Source: Clostridiales bacterium (GTDB taxonomy: Bacteria > Bacillota > Clostridia > Saccharofermentanales > Saccharofermentanaceae). Taken from it: 64,000 nt of DNA. Of this stretch, positions 34,230 to 45,833 are shown piece after piece; positions within the stretch are counted from its first letter, which is position 1, and each line of letters starts with the position of its first letter. The position numbers were made by a program, and so were the translations under genes. The notes under the pieces were generated by a model. That model searched no databases, was not told where the DNA came from, and saw only the letters and a program-made list of their open reading frames with translations. The stretch lies in contig JAGAAI010000009.1 of the NCBI GenBank assembly GCA_017615325.1, forward strand, positions 1 to 64,000. The letters run 5' to 3'.

Positions 34230-34889
34230 ATGAAGATCTATACGATCCCGCTAGGTCCGGTCCAGTCAAATATGTATCTTGTCGAAGTACAGGATGCATT
34301 TTTTATTGTTGATCCCTCATGTCCGCCTGAGATGATCAGGGGAGAGGTAAGGGGAAGATTTGAAGACAAAGGTCCTTCCGCCGTTTTTGTGACCCACGGC
34401 CACTTCGACCATATGTACTTTATGGAGGACTGGAAGACCAAGTTCCCTCAAGTCCCCGTTTTTATGTCCGTTAAGGACAAAGCCCTGCTGGCGAAGGCTT
34501 CAGGCAACTGTTCAGATCTTACCTTCCGCGGGAGATCCTTTAAGGACGTTACTAGCGATATCGAAGAAGTCAACGGCAGCTTCCTTATGGGGAATGAAGA
34601 ACGCGGTGTCTTTTGCAGGGTTTACTCTACGCCCGGTCATACTACAGGGTCCGTATCGATCCTCCTGGATGAGCATATTGACGGCGAGATCTGTGACAAA
34701 GCCCTGTTTACGGGTGATGCCCTCTTTGCAGGCAATGTCGGCAGGTGCGACTTTGAGACGGGCAGTGAATCCCAGATGATGCAGTCCGTTGCGTTTTTTA
34801 AGACACTTCCAGCTGATCTTAAGGTTTATCCCGGGCACGGACCTGCTACGGATATAGGTTCTGAAATTAAGTTTAATCCGTTCTTTTAA
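34230..34889 (+). CDS. MBL-fold hydrolase, glyoxalase II-like
   Basis: A 219-residue metallo-beta-lactamase-fold protein with metal ligands THGHFDH, STPGHTTGS, FTGDALF and YPGHGP. Such proteins hydrolyse thioesters or related bonds (glyoxalase II family, YcbL-like). Paired with the MGS-like gene six bases upstream. No Shine-Dalgarno lies close to the ATG, so coupling is likely. Substrate unknown. Confidence 0.85.
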   Translation: MKIYTIPLGPVQSNMYLVEVQDAFFIVDPSCPPEMIRGEVRGRFEDKGPSAVFVTHGHFDHMYFMEDWKTKFPQVPVFMSVKDKALLAKASGNCSDLTFRGRSFKDVTSDIEEVNGSFLMGNEERGVFCRVYSTPGHTTGSVSILLDEHIDGEICDKALFTGDALFAGNVGRCDFETGSESQMMQSVAFFKTLPADLKVYPGHGPATDIGSEIKFNPFF

Positions 34890-34969
34890 TATTTTTATTA
34901 TTGTGCTATATTCTAATCTGCGTTTTTATTAAGGACGAGTACTTTATTCGTGGCCGGAGGTTATGAACC

Positions 34970-36001
34970 ATGAGTGACATGAAAGAATCGCTGTTGGCTT
35001 TGCGCGACAGATTCGATAAAGAGATAGAGCAGATAAAGGATTCCGATGCTGCCGAGAAGATGCGTGTCGCATATCTTGGTAAGAAGGGGTCCCTGACACA
35101 GGTCTTAAGAGGCATGGGCGGTCTTACGCCTGAGGAAAGACCTGAGGTCGGAAAGGTCGCTAACGACGTAAGGACTCACATGGAGGAGTTCTTAGAGCAG
35201 GTTACTAACCAGATCAAGACATTCGAGAGCAGCAAGAAGCTCGAGAGGGAGAAGATCGACGTTACCCTGCCTTATAAGTTCAACGGGGCAGGCGCAAGAC
35301 ATCCTCTCAATATGGCTATCAACGAGATCTGCGATATCTTCTTAGGTCTTGGTTACTCTATCGGTGAAGGCCCTGAGGTCGAATACGACAAATATAACTT
35401 TGAACTTTTGAGAATTCCTGAGGGACATCCTGCAAGAGATACTCAGGATACTTTCTATATCAACGACAACATCCTTCTGCGCACACAGACTTCCGGCATG
35501 CAGATCAGGATCATGGAGCAGACCAAGCCCCCGATCAAGGTCATCTGCCCGGGTAAGGTTTACAGGTCTGACGCATTGGATTCAACACATTCGCCTGTAT
35601 TCCACCAGATCGAAGGCCTTGTTGTAGATAAGGGCGTTACAATGGGCGATCTCGTTGGCTCATTGAGGCTTTTCGCGAAAAAACTCTTCGGTGACAACAC
35701 CGAGATCAGGTTAAGACCGCACCACTTCCCGTTTACGGAGCCTTCCGTTGAGGTCGACCTTACATGCTGGTCCTGCGGCGGCTGCGGATGCCGTGTCTGC
35801 AAGAACGAAGGCTGGATCGAAGTATTGGGTGCAGGTATGGTTCACCCCGAAGTCCTTTCAAATTGCGGTATCGACCCTGAGGTCTACAGCGGATTTGCTT
35901 TCGGTATAGGTGTTGAGAGAACGGCAATGGGCCGTTACGGAATCGATGACATCAGACTTCTCTACGAGAACGATGTCAGATTCTTAGAGCAATTCAAGTG
36001 A
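34970..36001 (+). CDS. pheS: Phenylalanyl-tRNA synthetase alpha subunit
   Basis: Catalytic subunit of PheRS. The 343-residue protein has an N-terminal coiled coil (1-85), class II motif 2 ([21 protein letters not shown]), a cysteine-rich insert ([12 protein letters not shown], about 265-276) and motif 3 ([17 protein letters not shown]). GGAGG precedes ATG. The 80-base leader has no room for a T-box. pheT follows after 22 bases. Confidence 0.96.
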   Translation: MSDMKESLLALRDRFDKEIEQIKDSDAAEKMRVAYLGKKGSLTQVLRGMGGLTPEERPEVGKVANDVRTHMEEFLEQVTNQIKTFESSKKLEREKIDVTLPYKFNGAGARHPLNMAINEICDIFLGLGYSIGEGPEVEYDKYNFELLRIPEGHPARDTQDTFYINDNILLRTQTSGMQIRIMEQTKPPIKVICPGKVYRSDALDSTHSPVFHQIEGLVVDKGVTMGDLVGSLRLFAKKLFGDNTEIRLRPHHFPFTEPSVEVDLTCWSCGGCGCRVCKNEGWIEVLGAGMVHPEVLSNCGIDPEVYSGFAFGIGVERTAMGRYGIDDIRLLYENDVRFLEQFK

Positions 36002-36023
36002 TTAAAGGGAGGACCAAGAGAAT

Positions 36024-38462
36024 ATGAAAGCTCCTGTTATCTGGCTTAAAGATTTCACTGATATAGATGTTTCCGCCAAGGAATTGGGCGATGCACTGAC
36101 AATGTCCGGTTCCAAGGTCGAAGAGATAATCGACTATAGACTTTCCGGTGTTGTTGCCGGTAAGATCTTAACTGTTGCTGAGCACCCTGATTCAGATCAT
36201 CTTCATATCCTGAAGGTCGATCTGGGTGACAAGTACGGTCACGATGTTCAGATCGTCTGCGGCGCGCCCAATGTTTACGAAGGCATGCTCTGTCCCGTTG
36301 CAACGGTTGGTGCTGAACTCCCTGAGATCACGATCAAGAAGGGCAAGATCCGCGGTGTTGAGAGCTTCGGTATGTGCTGCTCCGGTGAAGAACTCGGAGC
36401 CTGTGCCCAGGGTAAGCCCGGTGCTGATGTATATGGCCTTTGGGATTTAAAGGATCTTGATCCCGTTCCTGAAGTCGGTACTGATCTTAGAGATGTACTG
36501 AATCTGGATAATCTCGTAACGCTCGACTTCGAGATCACATCCAACCGTCCCGACTGTTTCTCCATCGAAGGTCTGGGCAGGGAAGCAGCAGTCACATTAG
36601 GTCATGAATTCCGTCCCGTTGATTCCAAGCTCAAGCTCGAGGGAACACGTGACATCAAGGATATCGCCAAGGTTGACATCGAAGCTCCTGACCTTTGCTA
36701 CAGATACTGTTCAAGGATCGTTGAGGATGTCGTTATAGGACCTTCTCCCGATTGGATGGCAGAAAGGCTCCTTGCTGCAGGCATGAGACCAATCAACAAC
36801 ATCGTTGACATCACAAACTATGTATGTCTTGAACTGGGTCAGCCCATGCATGCTTTCGACCTTGATTATCTTGCAAACAATCACATCATCGTAAGACGCG
36901 CCAAGGACGGCGAGATCGTAAAGACTCTCGATAACAATGAAGCAGCCAATGAACATGTTCTTACATCAGACATGCTCGTAATCGCTGACGAAGAGAAGAT
37001 CTGCGCGCTGGCTGGTGTTATGGGAGGCGCTAATTCCGAAGTCCTTCCCACGACAAAGGAGATCCTCTTCGAGTCCGCTACATTCAACGGTGTATCCGTA
37101 AGAAGAACAGCCATCAAGAACGGTCTGCGTACTGAGGCTTCTTCGAGATACGAGAAGGGCCTGGATCCCGAGAATGCGATGAGAGCATTGGACCGTGCAT
37201 GCGAACTCGTAGAACTCCTCGGTGCTGGTAAGGTATGCCAGGGCGTTATCGACAACTATCCTACAAAGATCGAAGTTAACAAGATCCCTTTCCGTCCTGC
37301 CAAGATAAATGAATTCCTTGGTATCAATGCAGAAGAATCCTTCATGGTAGATACCCTGAAGTCTTTGGGCTGCACATTTGAAGATATTGACGGTGTTAAT
37401 ACCATCGTCGTTCCTTCTTACCGTCCTGACCTCGTTGCCGAGGCAGACATCGCAGAAGAAGTTGCAAGATTCTACGGATATAACAAGATCGAAGCAACAC
37501 TTCTTTCGGGTAAGACGACGACTTTGGGTGGCCGCAACAAGGAGCAGCAGGTAACTGAGAAGATCCGTAATACTTTGGTATCCTGCGGATTTTTTGAAGC
37601 GATCACATATTCCTTCGAATCACCTTCGGATCTGGATAAATTAAGACTTCCTTCTGATTCACCATTGAGGCGTCAGGTCGTTATCTCCAATCCTCTGGGT
37701 GATGATTCATCAGTAATGAGAACATCCATGATCCCTTCAATGCTCCGCATCGCATCACGTAATGCCAACCGCGGAACGACCAAGGCAGGGGTTTTCGAGG
37801 CAGCATATGTTTATCTTCCTGACGAAGATCCCACAAAGCTTCCTTACGAGAGAAGGACTCTCTGCGGATTCTTCTACAATACTGATTCAGCTGCTGACAG
37901 TGCCGACATGTTCTATCATGTTAAGGGCGTTATCGAAGAGCTATTAACAGTGCTCGGTATTAGATCTTACGGCTTCGAACAGCTTACTGACAATCTGACA
38001 TTCCACCCCGGCCGTACAGCCACACTGTCAGTTAACGGCAGGGAAGCAGGCGTCATAGGTGTTATCCACCCCGAGACAGCTGAAAACTTCGACTGCCCCG
38101 AGAAGCTCTGCATCTTCGATATCGATATCGAAAAGCTCATTGCTGCAGCTAAGTCCGCACGTGTCTATAAGCCTCTTCCGAGATTCCCCGCGATCACAAG
38201 AGACCTGTCTCTTATCGTTGACAGATCAGTGGAAGTCGGCCAGATCATCAAGACAGCAAAGAAGGCCGGCGGCAACCTCCTTAAGGAAGTCAACTTCCTC
38301 AGTGTTTACGAGGATTTCAATAAGCTTGGCGGCAAGAAGGCAGTTGCTATCTCACTCGTATTCAGAGCCGATGACAAGACTTTGAACGACAGCGATATCA
38401 CACCTTCTTATGATGCGATCCTTGATGCTCTTGCAAAGGGACACGATGCAAAGCTCAGATAA
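36024..38462 (+). CDS. pheT: Phenylalanyl-tRNA synthetase beta subunit
   Basis: An 812-residue subunit for tRNA binding and editing. In order: EMAP-type tRNA-binding domain (about 40-150, VAEHPDSDHLHILKVDLG), B3/B4 editing domain (about 210-385), B5 (about 405-480), the core class II-like domain and the C-terminal FDX-ACB domain (about 718-810, PLPRFPAITRDLSLIVD). Length is normal. A terminator follows. Confidence 0.96.
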   Translation: MKAPVIWLKDFTDIDVSAKELGDALTMSGSKVEEIIDYRLSGVVAGKILTVAEHPDSDHLHILKVDLGDKYGHDVQIVCGAPNVYEGMLCPVATVGAELPEITIKKGKIRGVESFGMCCSGEELGACAQGKPGADVYGLWDLKDLDPVPEVGTDLRDVLNLDNLVTLDFEITSNRPDCFSIEGLGREAAVTLGHEFRPVDSKLKLEGTRDIKDIAKVDIEAPDLCYRYCSRIVEDVVIGPSPDWMAERLLAAGMRPINNIVDITNYVCLELGQPMHAFDLDYLANNHIIVRRAKDGEIVKTLDNNEAANEHVLTSDMLVIADEEKICALAGVMGGANSEVLPTTKEILFESATFNGVSVRRTAIKNGLRTEASSRYEKGLDPENAMRALDRACELVELLGAGKVCQGVIDNYPTKIEVNKIPFRPAKINEFLGINAEESFMVDTLKSLGCTFEDIDGVNTIVVPSYRPDLVAEADIAEEVARFYGYNKIEATLLSGKTTTLGGRNKEQQVTEKIRNTLVSCGFFEAITYSFESPSDLDKLRLPSDSPLRRQVVISNPLGDDSSVMRTSMIPSMLRIASRNANRGTTKAGVFEAAYVYLPDEDPTKLPYERRTLCGFFYNTDSAADSADMFYHVKGVIEELLTVLGIRSYGFEQLTDNLTFHPGRTATLSVNGREAGVIGVIHPETAENFDCPEKLCIFDIDIEKLIAAAKSARVYKPLPRFPAITRDLSLIVDRSVEVGQIIKTAKKAGGNLLKEVNFLSVYEDFNKLGGKKAVAISLVFRADDKTLNDSDITPSYDAILDALAKGHDAKLR

Positions 38463-38481
38463 TAATTGAAGCTCTTATGTC

Positions 38482-38514
38482 AGGGCTGTCTCAAAATATG
38501 GGACAGCCCTTTTA
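38482..38514 (+). terminator. Terminator of pheST
   Basis: AGGGCTGTC (38482-38490) pairs with GACAGCCCT (38502-38510), followed by TTTT. The gap from here to 38754 also holds two GTTGCGCAT direct repeats (38520, 38542) and the phased TGTGAGA element. Confidence 0.9.
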
Positions 38515-38670
38515 GTTTTGTTGCGCATAAAAGGCCGCCATGTTGCGCATTACAAGCAACAATATGCCTGATACTGTTGACACGCGAAAAGTTTCTTAAA
38601 CCTAGTAATTACTATATACTCGGTAGACTTCAATACAATTTGTAGTTTTTGTAGGCTGATTTGCCGCGTT

Positions 38671-38687
38671 TGTGAGATTTTGTGAGA
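38671..38687 (+). promoter_or_regulatory. Phased TGTGAGA direct repeat upstream of pilin-like operon
   Basis: TGTGAGA at 38671-38677 and 38681-38687, exactly 10 bp apart, followed by TTTTTGCC (38702-38709) and ATGATATGAG (38721-38730). The same word order precedes comEC at 16.56 kb. No conventional promoter with good hexamers is seen next to it. Confidence 0.6.
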
Positions 38688-38754
38688 CGTTCGTAGTTAT
38701 ATTTTTGCCTCAAATGTCGGATGATATGAGTATCAATCTAATGGAGGTGATCTT

Positions 38755-39033
38755 ATGGGTTCGAGTATTGAGACTGCGATCGTTTTTACTGCGATCATGC
38801 TGATCATTACATTCCTGATTACAGGTTCGGAAGAAGTTGTTGTTGACAGCTTCAGGAAGGCAAAGACCGGCGTTTCTGAGATCGTATATATGGTGAATGA
38901 TGAAGACATATATTCGACCGTGGATATCGGCGGGGTCAAGGCCGTAAATACATCCCCTGAGAAACTTTGTACTCTCTTGTCAGGGGTGTCCGATAACTAC
39001 AGGATAATCTACGATGCCGTGGGAGGTCTCTGA
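38755..39033 (+). CDS. Small pilin-like membrane protein
   Basis: A 92-residue protein with a short polar N-terminus, a Glu just before a 20-residue hydrophobic helix (SSIETAIVFTAIMLIITFLI, residues 3-22) and a polar C-terminal domain, the layout of TadE-like or type IV pilin-like subunits. GGAGG lies before ATG. Its stop overlaps the next start by one base (TGATG). First gene of a three-gene unit preceded by the TGTGAGA element. No Tad ATPase or prepilin peptidase is in the window. Confidence 0.65.
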   Translation: MGSSIETAIVFTAIMLIITFLITGSEEVVVDSFRKAKTGVSEIVYMVNDEDIYSTVDIGGVKAVNTSPEKLCTLLSGVSDNYRIIYDAVGGL

Positions 39034-40427
39034 TGTTTGCCCGTATCAGAAGGAAGCGTTATCGCCGCAACAAGAGAGGCGGGATCACGCTCTTCCTAGC
39101 GATAATACTGGCGGCCTTGGTCTTCGTGGAGTGCACTTTTGTAACTTTTGTCTGGGACTTAGATCACAGGATAGCCGTTAACAGGGCGCTCAAGGCTCAG
39201 GCTGAAGCTATATTGGCTGATTACAACAGGGAACTTTTTAATGTCTACGGCATCTATGCATACAGTCTGGATGGCGTTGATGACGAGGTCTTTAAGAAGG
39301 TCCTTATGGCTAACGGATATGATGGCGGGAACGAACTGACTGTATACGGGTCTGAAAGCCTTAACGTTGATTGTCTTAAAAGGGCAATATCCGAGTACTA
39401 CAGTTACAGGATGCCCGGGATCGCTGCCGGCCTTCTTGTGGACCAGTTCGGAGAAGTCCTTAAAGAACTCGATAAGAACGGTGTCATTGATAAGCTCAAG
39501 GAATTTAAGGAGAGTGGGGCTTCATCTTATCTCATGGATATATTGAACGGGGCATCAAGCCTTGAGGATCTTCTTGCCAAAGTGGATGATACGGTCGATA
39601 TATCAGGGATATTGGCACAATCTGATGTATTTGAATCTTTCCGTAAAGGTTTGAAGGACGACCGCAATGACCTTAAAGATGGTGACATCAAGACCTCCTT
39701 AAGTGATGCGGATTGGATACTGAAGTCCCTTAATACATTCGCGGAGTTTAACGATTACAGTGTGGATGTCGGGAGCATAACCGGGTTGCAGCTCTATACT
39801 GCGCATTATGTTGCATATAACTTCGACTGCAGGCTGGATAATGATGCCGACTCCAGCATTAACGGTACAGCATTTTCCGACATCCATGAGGACAATAATT
39901 ACGATGCGGAGCATCTTCTTACCGGGCTTGACGGATACGCTTCGTGCCTGATGCTCTCAACACTTATGCACGGTGCTCTTTCAGGTATCGAATTCCTTAA
40001 ACTCCGGCAGGATAAGAAGTTCACGTCGGTCATATCCGTAGTTGCCATAGTCTTATGCGAGATCATCGCTGCCGTAAGCGAAGGTTCGGTGGAGATCCCG
40101 CCTAAGGCCATGGAGATGTTTCTTACAGGTCTCTGCGCATCTCTTGTTGCAGCAAACGATCTGGTAAAGCTCGGGAAGGGTGAGAAGATATCTGTCTTTA
40201 AAGAAAACGATACGGAGTTTATAAAAGTCGGCTACAGGGATTTTATGTTTTCGTTTGCTCTTCTGACTCCATATCCTATGGTCATGCCGAGGATACTTGA
40301 GGTTATAAAGAGGGATTACGGAGACCTTTATGTCGGAATTTCGGCTGTTACTAACTACGGAAGTTATGAATTGTCGTGTGATAAGGAATACCTGATGTAT
40401 ACAAGGGAGGCGTTCTATGAAGGTTAA
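39033..40427 (+). CDS. TadG-like/DUF5702-like surface-assembly protein
   Basis: A 464-residue protein. A very basic N-terminus (RIRRKRYRRNKRGG) precedes one hydrophobic helix (about 18-41), then a long polar, mostly helical extracytoplasmic region with a second hydrophobic stretch near 330-350. Such GGI(T)LFLA starts are typical of TadG/TadE-like proteins associated with Flp/Tad pili in Clostridia. GGGAGG upstream lies inside the previous gene; it overlaps the next gene by 11 bases. Family assignment is by layout. Confidence 0.6.
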   Translation: MFARIRRKRYRRNKRGGITLFLAIILAALVFVECTFVTFVWDLDHRIAVNRALKAQAEAILADYNRELFNVYGIYAYSLDGVDDEVFKKVLMANGYDGGNELTVYGSESLNVDCLKRAISEYYSYRMPGIAAGLLVDQFGEVLKELDKNGVIDKLKEFKESGASSYLMDILNGASSLEDLLAKVDDTVDISGILAQSDVFESFRKGLKDDRNDLKDGDIKTSLSDADWILKSLNTFAEFNDYSVDVGSITGLQLYTAHYVAYNFDCRLDNDADSSINGTAFSDIHEDNNYDAEHLLTGLDGYASCLMLSTLMHGALSGIEFLKLRQDKKFTSVISVVAIVLCEIIAAVSEGSVEIPPKAMEMFLTGLCASLVAANDLVKLGKGEKISVFKENDTEFIKVGYRDFMFSFALLTPYPMVMPRILEVIKRDYGDLYVGISAVTNYGSYELSCDKEYLMYTREAFYEG

Positions 40428-41445
40428 TAAGAAAGAACGCAGGGGATCATCGTCTCTTGAGGGGGCGATAGCTTTCTCTGCATTACTGGTGTTTATTACT
40501 GCAGTCGTTAGCATCATTGCCTTTGTAAGGGCGGATATACTGATGCAAAGGGCGGCCGAGCAGACCTCGGAGAAGCTCGCAACACTTTTTCCTGCCATGA
40601 CGACGGCGGGCGACCTGGTATCTACGGTTGCCAACGCCCTGCCTGACGGGGAACTTAAGTCGGATGTTTCTGCCAAAGCTGTTACGGCACTGGCTCAGAT
40701 CGGCAAGATAGGCATAGCAGCAGATGACATAAGCGGAGGGTCCCTAAGGGAACTCGTCATGGAAGGGGTCCTGGCAGAACGCGCCGCATCGGATATAGCA
40801 TCCGGCTATAAAGAGAGGAATAACGGTTCAGACCTTTTTATGCCGGACTATATAAATGTCATTTTCGATATAGATGACATCCACAACGTCATTTACATGA
40901 CTACGGATTATAAGATCAAAACGATCATAGGCGATATAGGAAGGTCGTGCGTTACCGCGATACCGGTATATGGGCAGATGACTCTTTTCCTGAACGGGAG
41001 TGATGCCGAAGAGCCTGCTGAAGACGATATCTGGAGCCATGACCAGATGGAAAGGGGAGACGAATTCAGGGTGCTGTACGGGGCCAATCTCCCGAAAATG
41101 TTCCCTGTGGCAGATATCTATGAAAACGGAAACGTGACTTCCATCAGGTCAGTAGACCTTACGGCCCCGGATTATTCTCAAGGGAAGGACCTCGCCAAGA
41201 CGATCAAGAAGGATATCAACAAACTGGCCAAGTTTACGGGCGATAAGATGAACTATAAAGGTGCCGATTATCTTGTAGATGACATAAAGTCAAAGACCCT
41301 TCTAGTCATTGTTCCCTCGAACAGTGACCCCGATATCAAGGCTCAGGTGGCTTCTTTAAGGTCTTATGCGGATAAAAAGGGCGTAAATCTTGATATCAGG
41401 GAGTATGGAAATTCACGAAAATATGACACATCTGCACAAGACTGA
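40417..41445 (+). CDS. TadE-like pilin-associated protein
   Basis: A 342-residue protein with a basic start (KVNKKERRGSSSLEGAIAFSA), the Glu followed by a hydrophobic helix (about 15-37) as in TadE-like proteins, then a long extracytoplasmic domain of unknown fold. GGGAGG precedes ATG inside the upstream gene. Last gene of the three-gene unit. Confidence 0.62.
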   Translation: MKVNKKERRGSSSLEGAIAFSALLVFITAVVSIIAFVRADILMQRAAEQTSEKLATLFPAMTTAGDLVSTVANALPDGELKSDVSAKAVTALAQIGKIGIAADDISGGSLRELVMEGVLAERAASDIASGYKERNNGSDLFMPDYINVIFDIDDIHNVIYMTTDYKIKTIIGDIGRSCVTAIPVYGQMTLFLNGSDAEEPAEDDIWSHDQMERGDEFRVLYGANLPKMFPVADIYENGNVTSIRSVDLTAPDYSQGKDLAKTIKKDINKLAKFTGDKMNYKGADYLVDDIKSKTLLVIVPSNSDPDIKAQVASLRSYADKKGVNLDIREYGNSRKYDTSAQD

Positions 41446-41447
41446 TT

Positions 41448-41477
41448 TTGCCTTTGTAATATTATAATAATTATAGT
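41448..41477 (+). promoter_or_regulatory. Possible promoter of the yerC-secA unit
   Basis: TTGCCT (41448-41453), an 18-base spacer and TATAGT (41472-41477), 36 bases before the TTG start at 41513. A TATAAT at 41463 is too close to that -35. Confidence 0.5.
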
Positions 41478-41512
41478 ATCATAGATGGGTATGCTCAAAG
41501 GAGGACTATACC

Positions 41513-41746
41513 TTGAGAAATTCTAATGCAGTACGCCGCCCTAAGTTGGCGCATTCAAGCATCAAGACGGATAAGCATGAGGAACTTTCCGTCGGAGATA
41601 CATTACGCAAGGCGAAGAAAGATCTTTTCTTCTCCAGATGTGTAGTGGGTATCCTGATCGTTTTGATTGTAACATCTATTGTGGTATTCTGGTACTTCGG
41701 GTATTTCAATGCGATCTGGAACTATTTTACCGGAGTTATGCAGTAA
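41513..41746 (+). CDS. Small single-pass membrane protein, function unknown
   Basis: A 77-residue protein starting at TTG with AAAGGAGG seven bases upstream. Residues 1-41 are charged and cytoplasmic; one transmembrane helix (about 43-62) and a short aromatic tail follow. Size and placement before secA recall SecE, but SecE features cannot be confirmed and secE normally neighbours nusG, so it is left unnamed. Confidence 0.65.
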   Translation: MRNSNAVRRPKLAHSSIKTDKHEELSVGDTLRKAKKDLFFSRCVVGILIVLIVTSIVVFWYFGYFNAIWNYFTGVMQ

Positions 41747-41750
41747 GCCT

Positions 41751-42161
41751 ATGAGTGATATTGCCAAGGACAAGCTCGGTCAGGAATGTCTCCCCGGGAT
41801 CAAAACAGATGACGCAGAAGATCTGGAAGATCTTTACAGGGCGATCCTTACCATGAAGGACCCGAATGAACTTCATATGTTCTTCAGGGATCTTTGTTCC
41901 GTAAATGAGATCTATTCATTTCTTCACAGGTGGCAGATCGTAAAGCTGCTCGACGAAGGCAAGAACTATGATGAGATCTTGAGGGAACTGACACCGGATT
42001 CATCCAGTCAGGATGAAGCAGGAGTCAAGAGGAACAAGACGACAGTATCTTCGACGACGATATCGAGAGTCAAGAAGTGTTATGTCAATCCTCAGGGCGG
42101 ATACAGGACGGCACTGTCAAGGATGGCAGACGATAGGGGCAAGAGCCCAAAGAAAAAGTGA
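41751..42161 (+). CDS. YerC/TrpR-like DNA-binding protein with an HTH insertion
   Basis: A 136-residue protein of the TrpR/YerC superfamily: LYRAILTMKDPNELHMFFRDLCSVNEI and the recognition helix STTISRVKKCYV match YerC. Between the two HTH helices there are about 20 extra polar residues (PDSSSQDEAGVKRNKTTV), unlike the usual compact TGASTATISR turn. ATG at 41751 lies four bases after the previous stop and lacks a close Shine-Dalgarno, suggesting translational coupling. secA follows after 37 bases. Regulatory target unknown. Confidence 0.8.
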   Translation: MSDIAKDKLGQECLPGIKTDDAEDLEDLYRAILTMKDPNELHMFFRDLCSVNEIYSFLHRWQIVKLLDEGKNYDEILRELTPDSSSQDEAGVKRNKTTVSSTTISRVKKCYVNPQGGYRTALSRMADDRGKSPKKK

Positions 42162-42198
42162 ATTAATTAAATTCAAATAAAGCAGGAGAAAGAAGAAA

Positions 42199-44967
<2,769 letters not shown>

Positions 44968-44988
44968 TAACAAAGGACGGGTGCTTCT

Positions 44989-45831
44989 ATGAACGGCTTT
45001 GATAACCAGGCATATTTGGACAGGATAAATAAAGCAGCCGAATATATTAGAGAAGCTGCCGGTCCTGATTATGCTCCCACGATCTGTGTTGTATCCGGAT
45101 CGGGTCTTGCTGACATCAGCAGTTTCTGTGAAGTCGTAAAAGAGATCAGGGCAGCCGATATCCCCGGATACCCTGTATCCACAGCCCCCGGACATGATGG
45201 CAAGTTGATCATCGCAAGATCAGCAGGCAAGGATATCCTGGTAATAAGCGGACGCGTCCACTATTATGAGGGTTATGACATGAGGGATGTGACGATGTAT
45301 GTAAGAGTCGCATCCGTCTTAGGCGTCAAGTCCATGATCGTAACAAATGCTGCAGGCGGGATCTCCGAGATGTTTAAGCCTATCCAGTATATGGCGATCA
45401 CGGATCATATATCTTTCCTTGCCGAACCGGCATTAAGAGGCCCAAATCTCGACGGATTCGGTGTAAGGTTCCCCGACCAGTCAGAGATCTACGATAAGGG
45501 TTATATCAATGATCTTCTTGATATAGCTTCAGCTAACGGTATCAACCTTACAAAAGGGCTTTATGTCTATACCAAGGGACCTCAGTATGAGACCCCCGCA
45601 GAGATCAGGATGTTGAAGCTCTGTGGCGCCGATGCAGTCGGTATGTCCACTGTCCCTGAAGTAATAGTTGCATCGCACTGCGGCATCAAGGTCGCTGCGA
45701 TCTCGGTCATCACTAATTTTGCAGCCGGAATTACCAATGCAAAACTCTCAGAAGAAGAAGTTCTTACCAATGCTGGTAAAGCTGCCCGTGAGGTTGGATT
45801 CCTCATCGGTAAACTCATCGAAAGGATCTGA
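44989..45831 (+). CDS. punA: Purine-nucleoside phosphorylase (trimeric class)
   Basis: Phosphorolysis of inosine, guanosine and deoxy forms. The 280-residue protein has SGSGLAD near the start, GRVHYYEGYD, TNAAGGI, and the purine-site lines GPQYETPAEIRMLK and DAVGMSTVPEVI, all of the low-molecular-mass class. Next to ahcY, it could handle inosine or related nucleosides from the methyl cycle. Confidence 0.94.
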   Translation: MNGFDNQAYLDRINKAAEYIREAAGPDYAPTICVVSGSGLADISSFCEVVKEIRAADIPGYPVSTAPGHDGKLIIARSAGKDILVISGRVHYYEGYDMRDVTMYVRVASVLGVKSMIVTNAAGGISEMFKPIQYMAITDHISFLAEPALRGPNLDGFGVRFPDQSEIYDKGYINDLLDIASANGINLTKGLYVYTKGPQYETPAEIRMLKLCGADAVGMSTVPEVIVASHCGIKVAAISVITNFAAGITNAKLSEEEVLTNAGKAAREVGFLIGKLIERI

Positions 45832-45833
45832 TT

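Noticed and set aside
34890-34969. T-box riboswitch before pheS
   Set aside because: The leader is only 80 bases and lacks a specifier loop, the T-box sequence and a terminator.
38577-38605. Promoter with perfect TTGACA upstream of the pilin-like operon
   Set aside because: The hexamer 17 bases downstream is ACCTAG, and the gene start is more than 150 bases away; kept only as a weak possibility.
41513-41746. SecE for the small membrane protein near secA
   Set aside because: One helix and size fit, but no SecE signature is visible and the nusG/rplK neighbours are missing.
42162-42198. A secM-like or riboswitch leader for secA
   Set aside because: The gap is 37 A/T-rich bases containing only a ribosome site.
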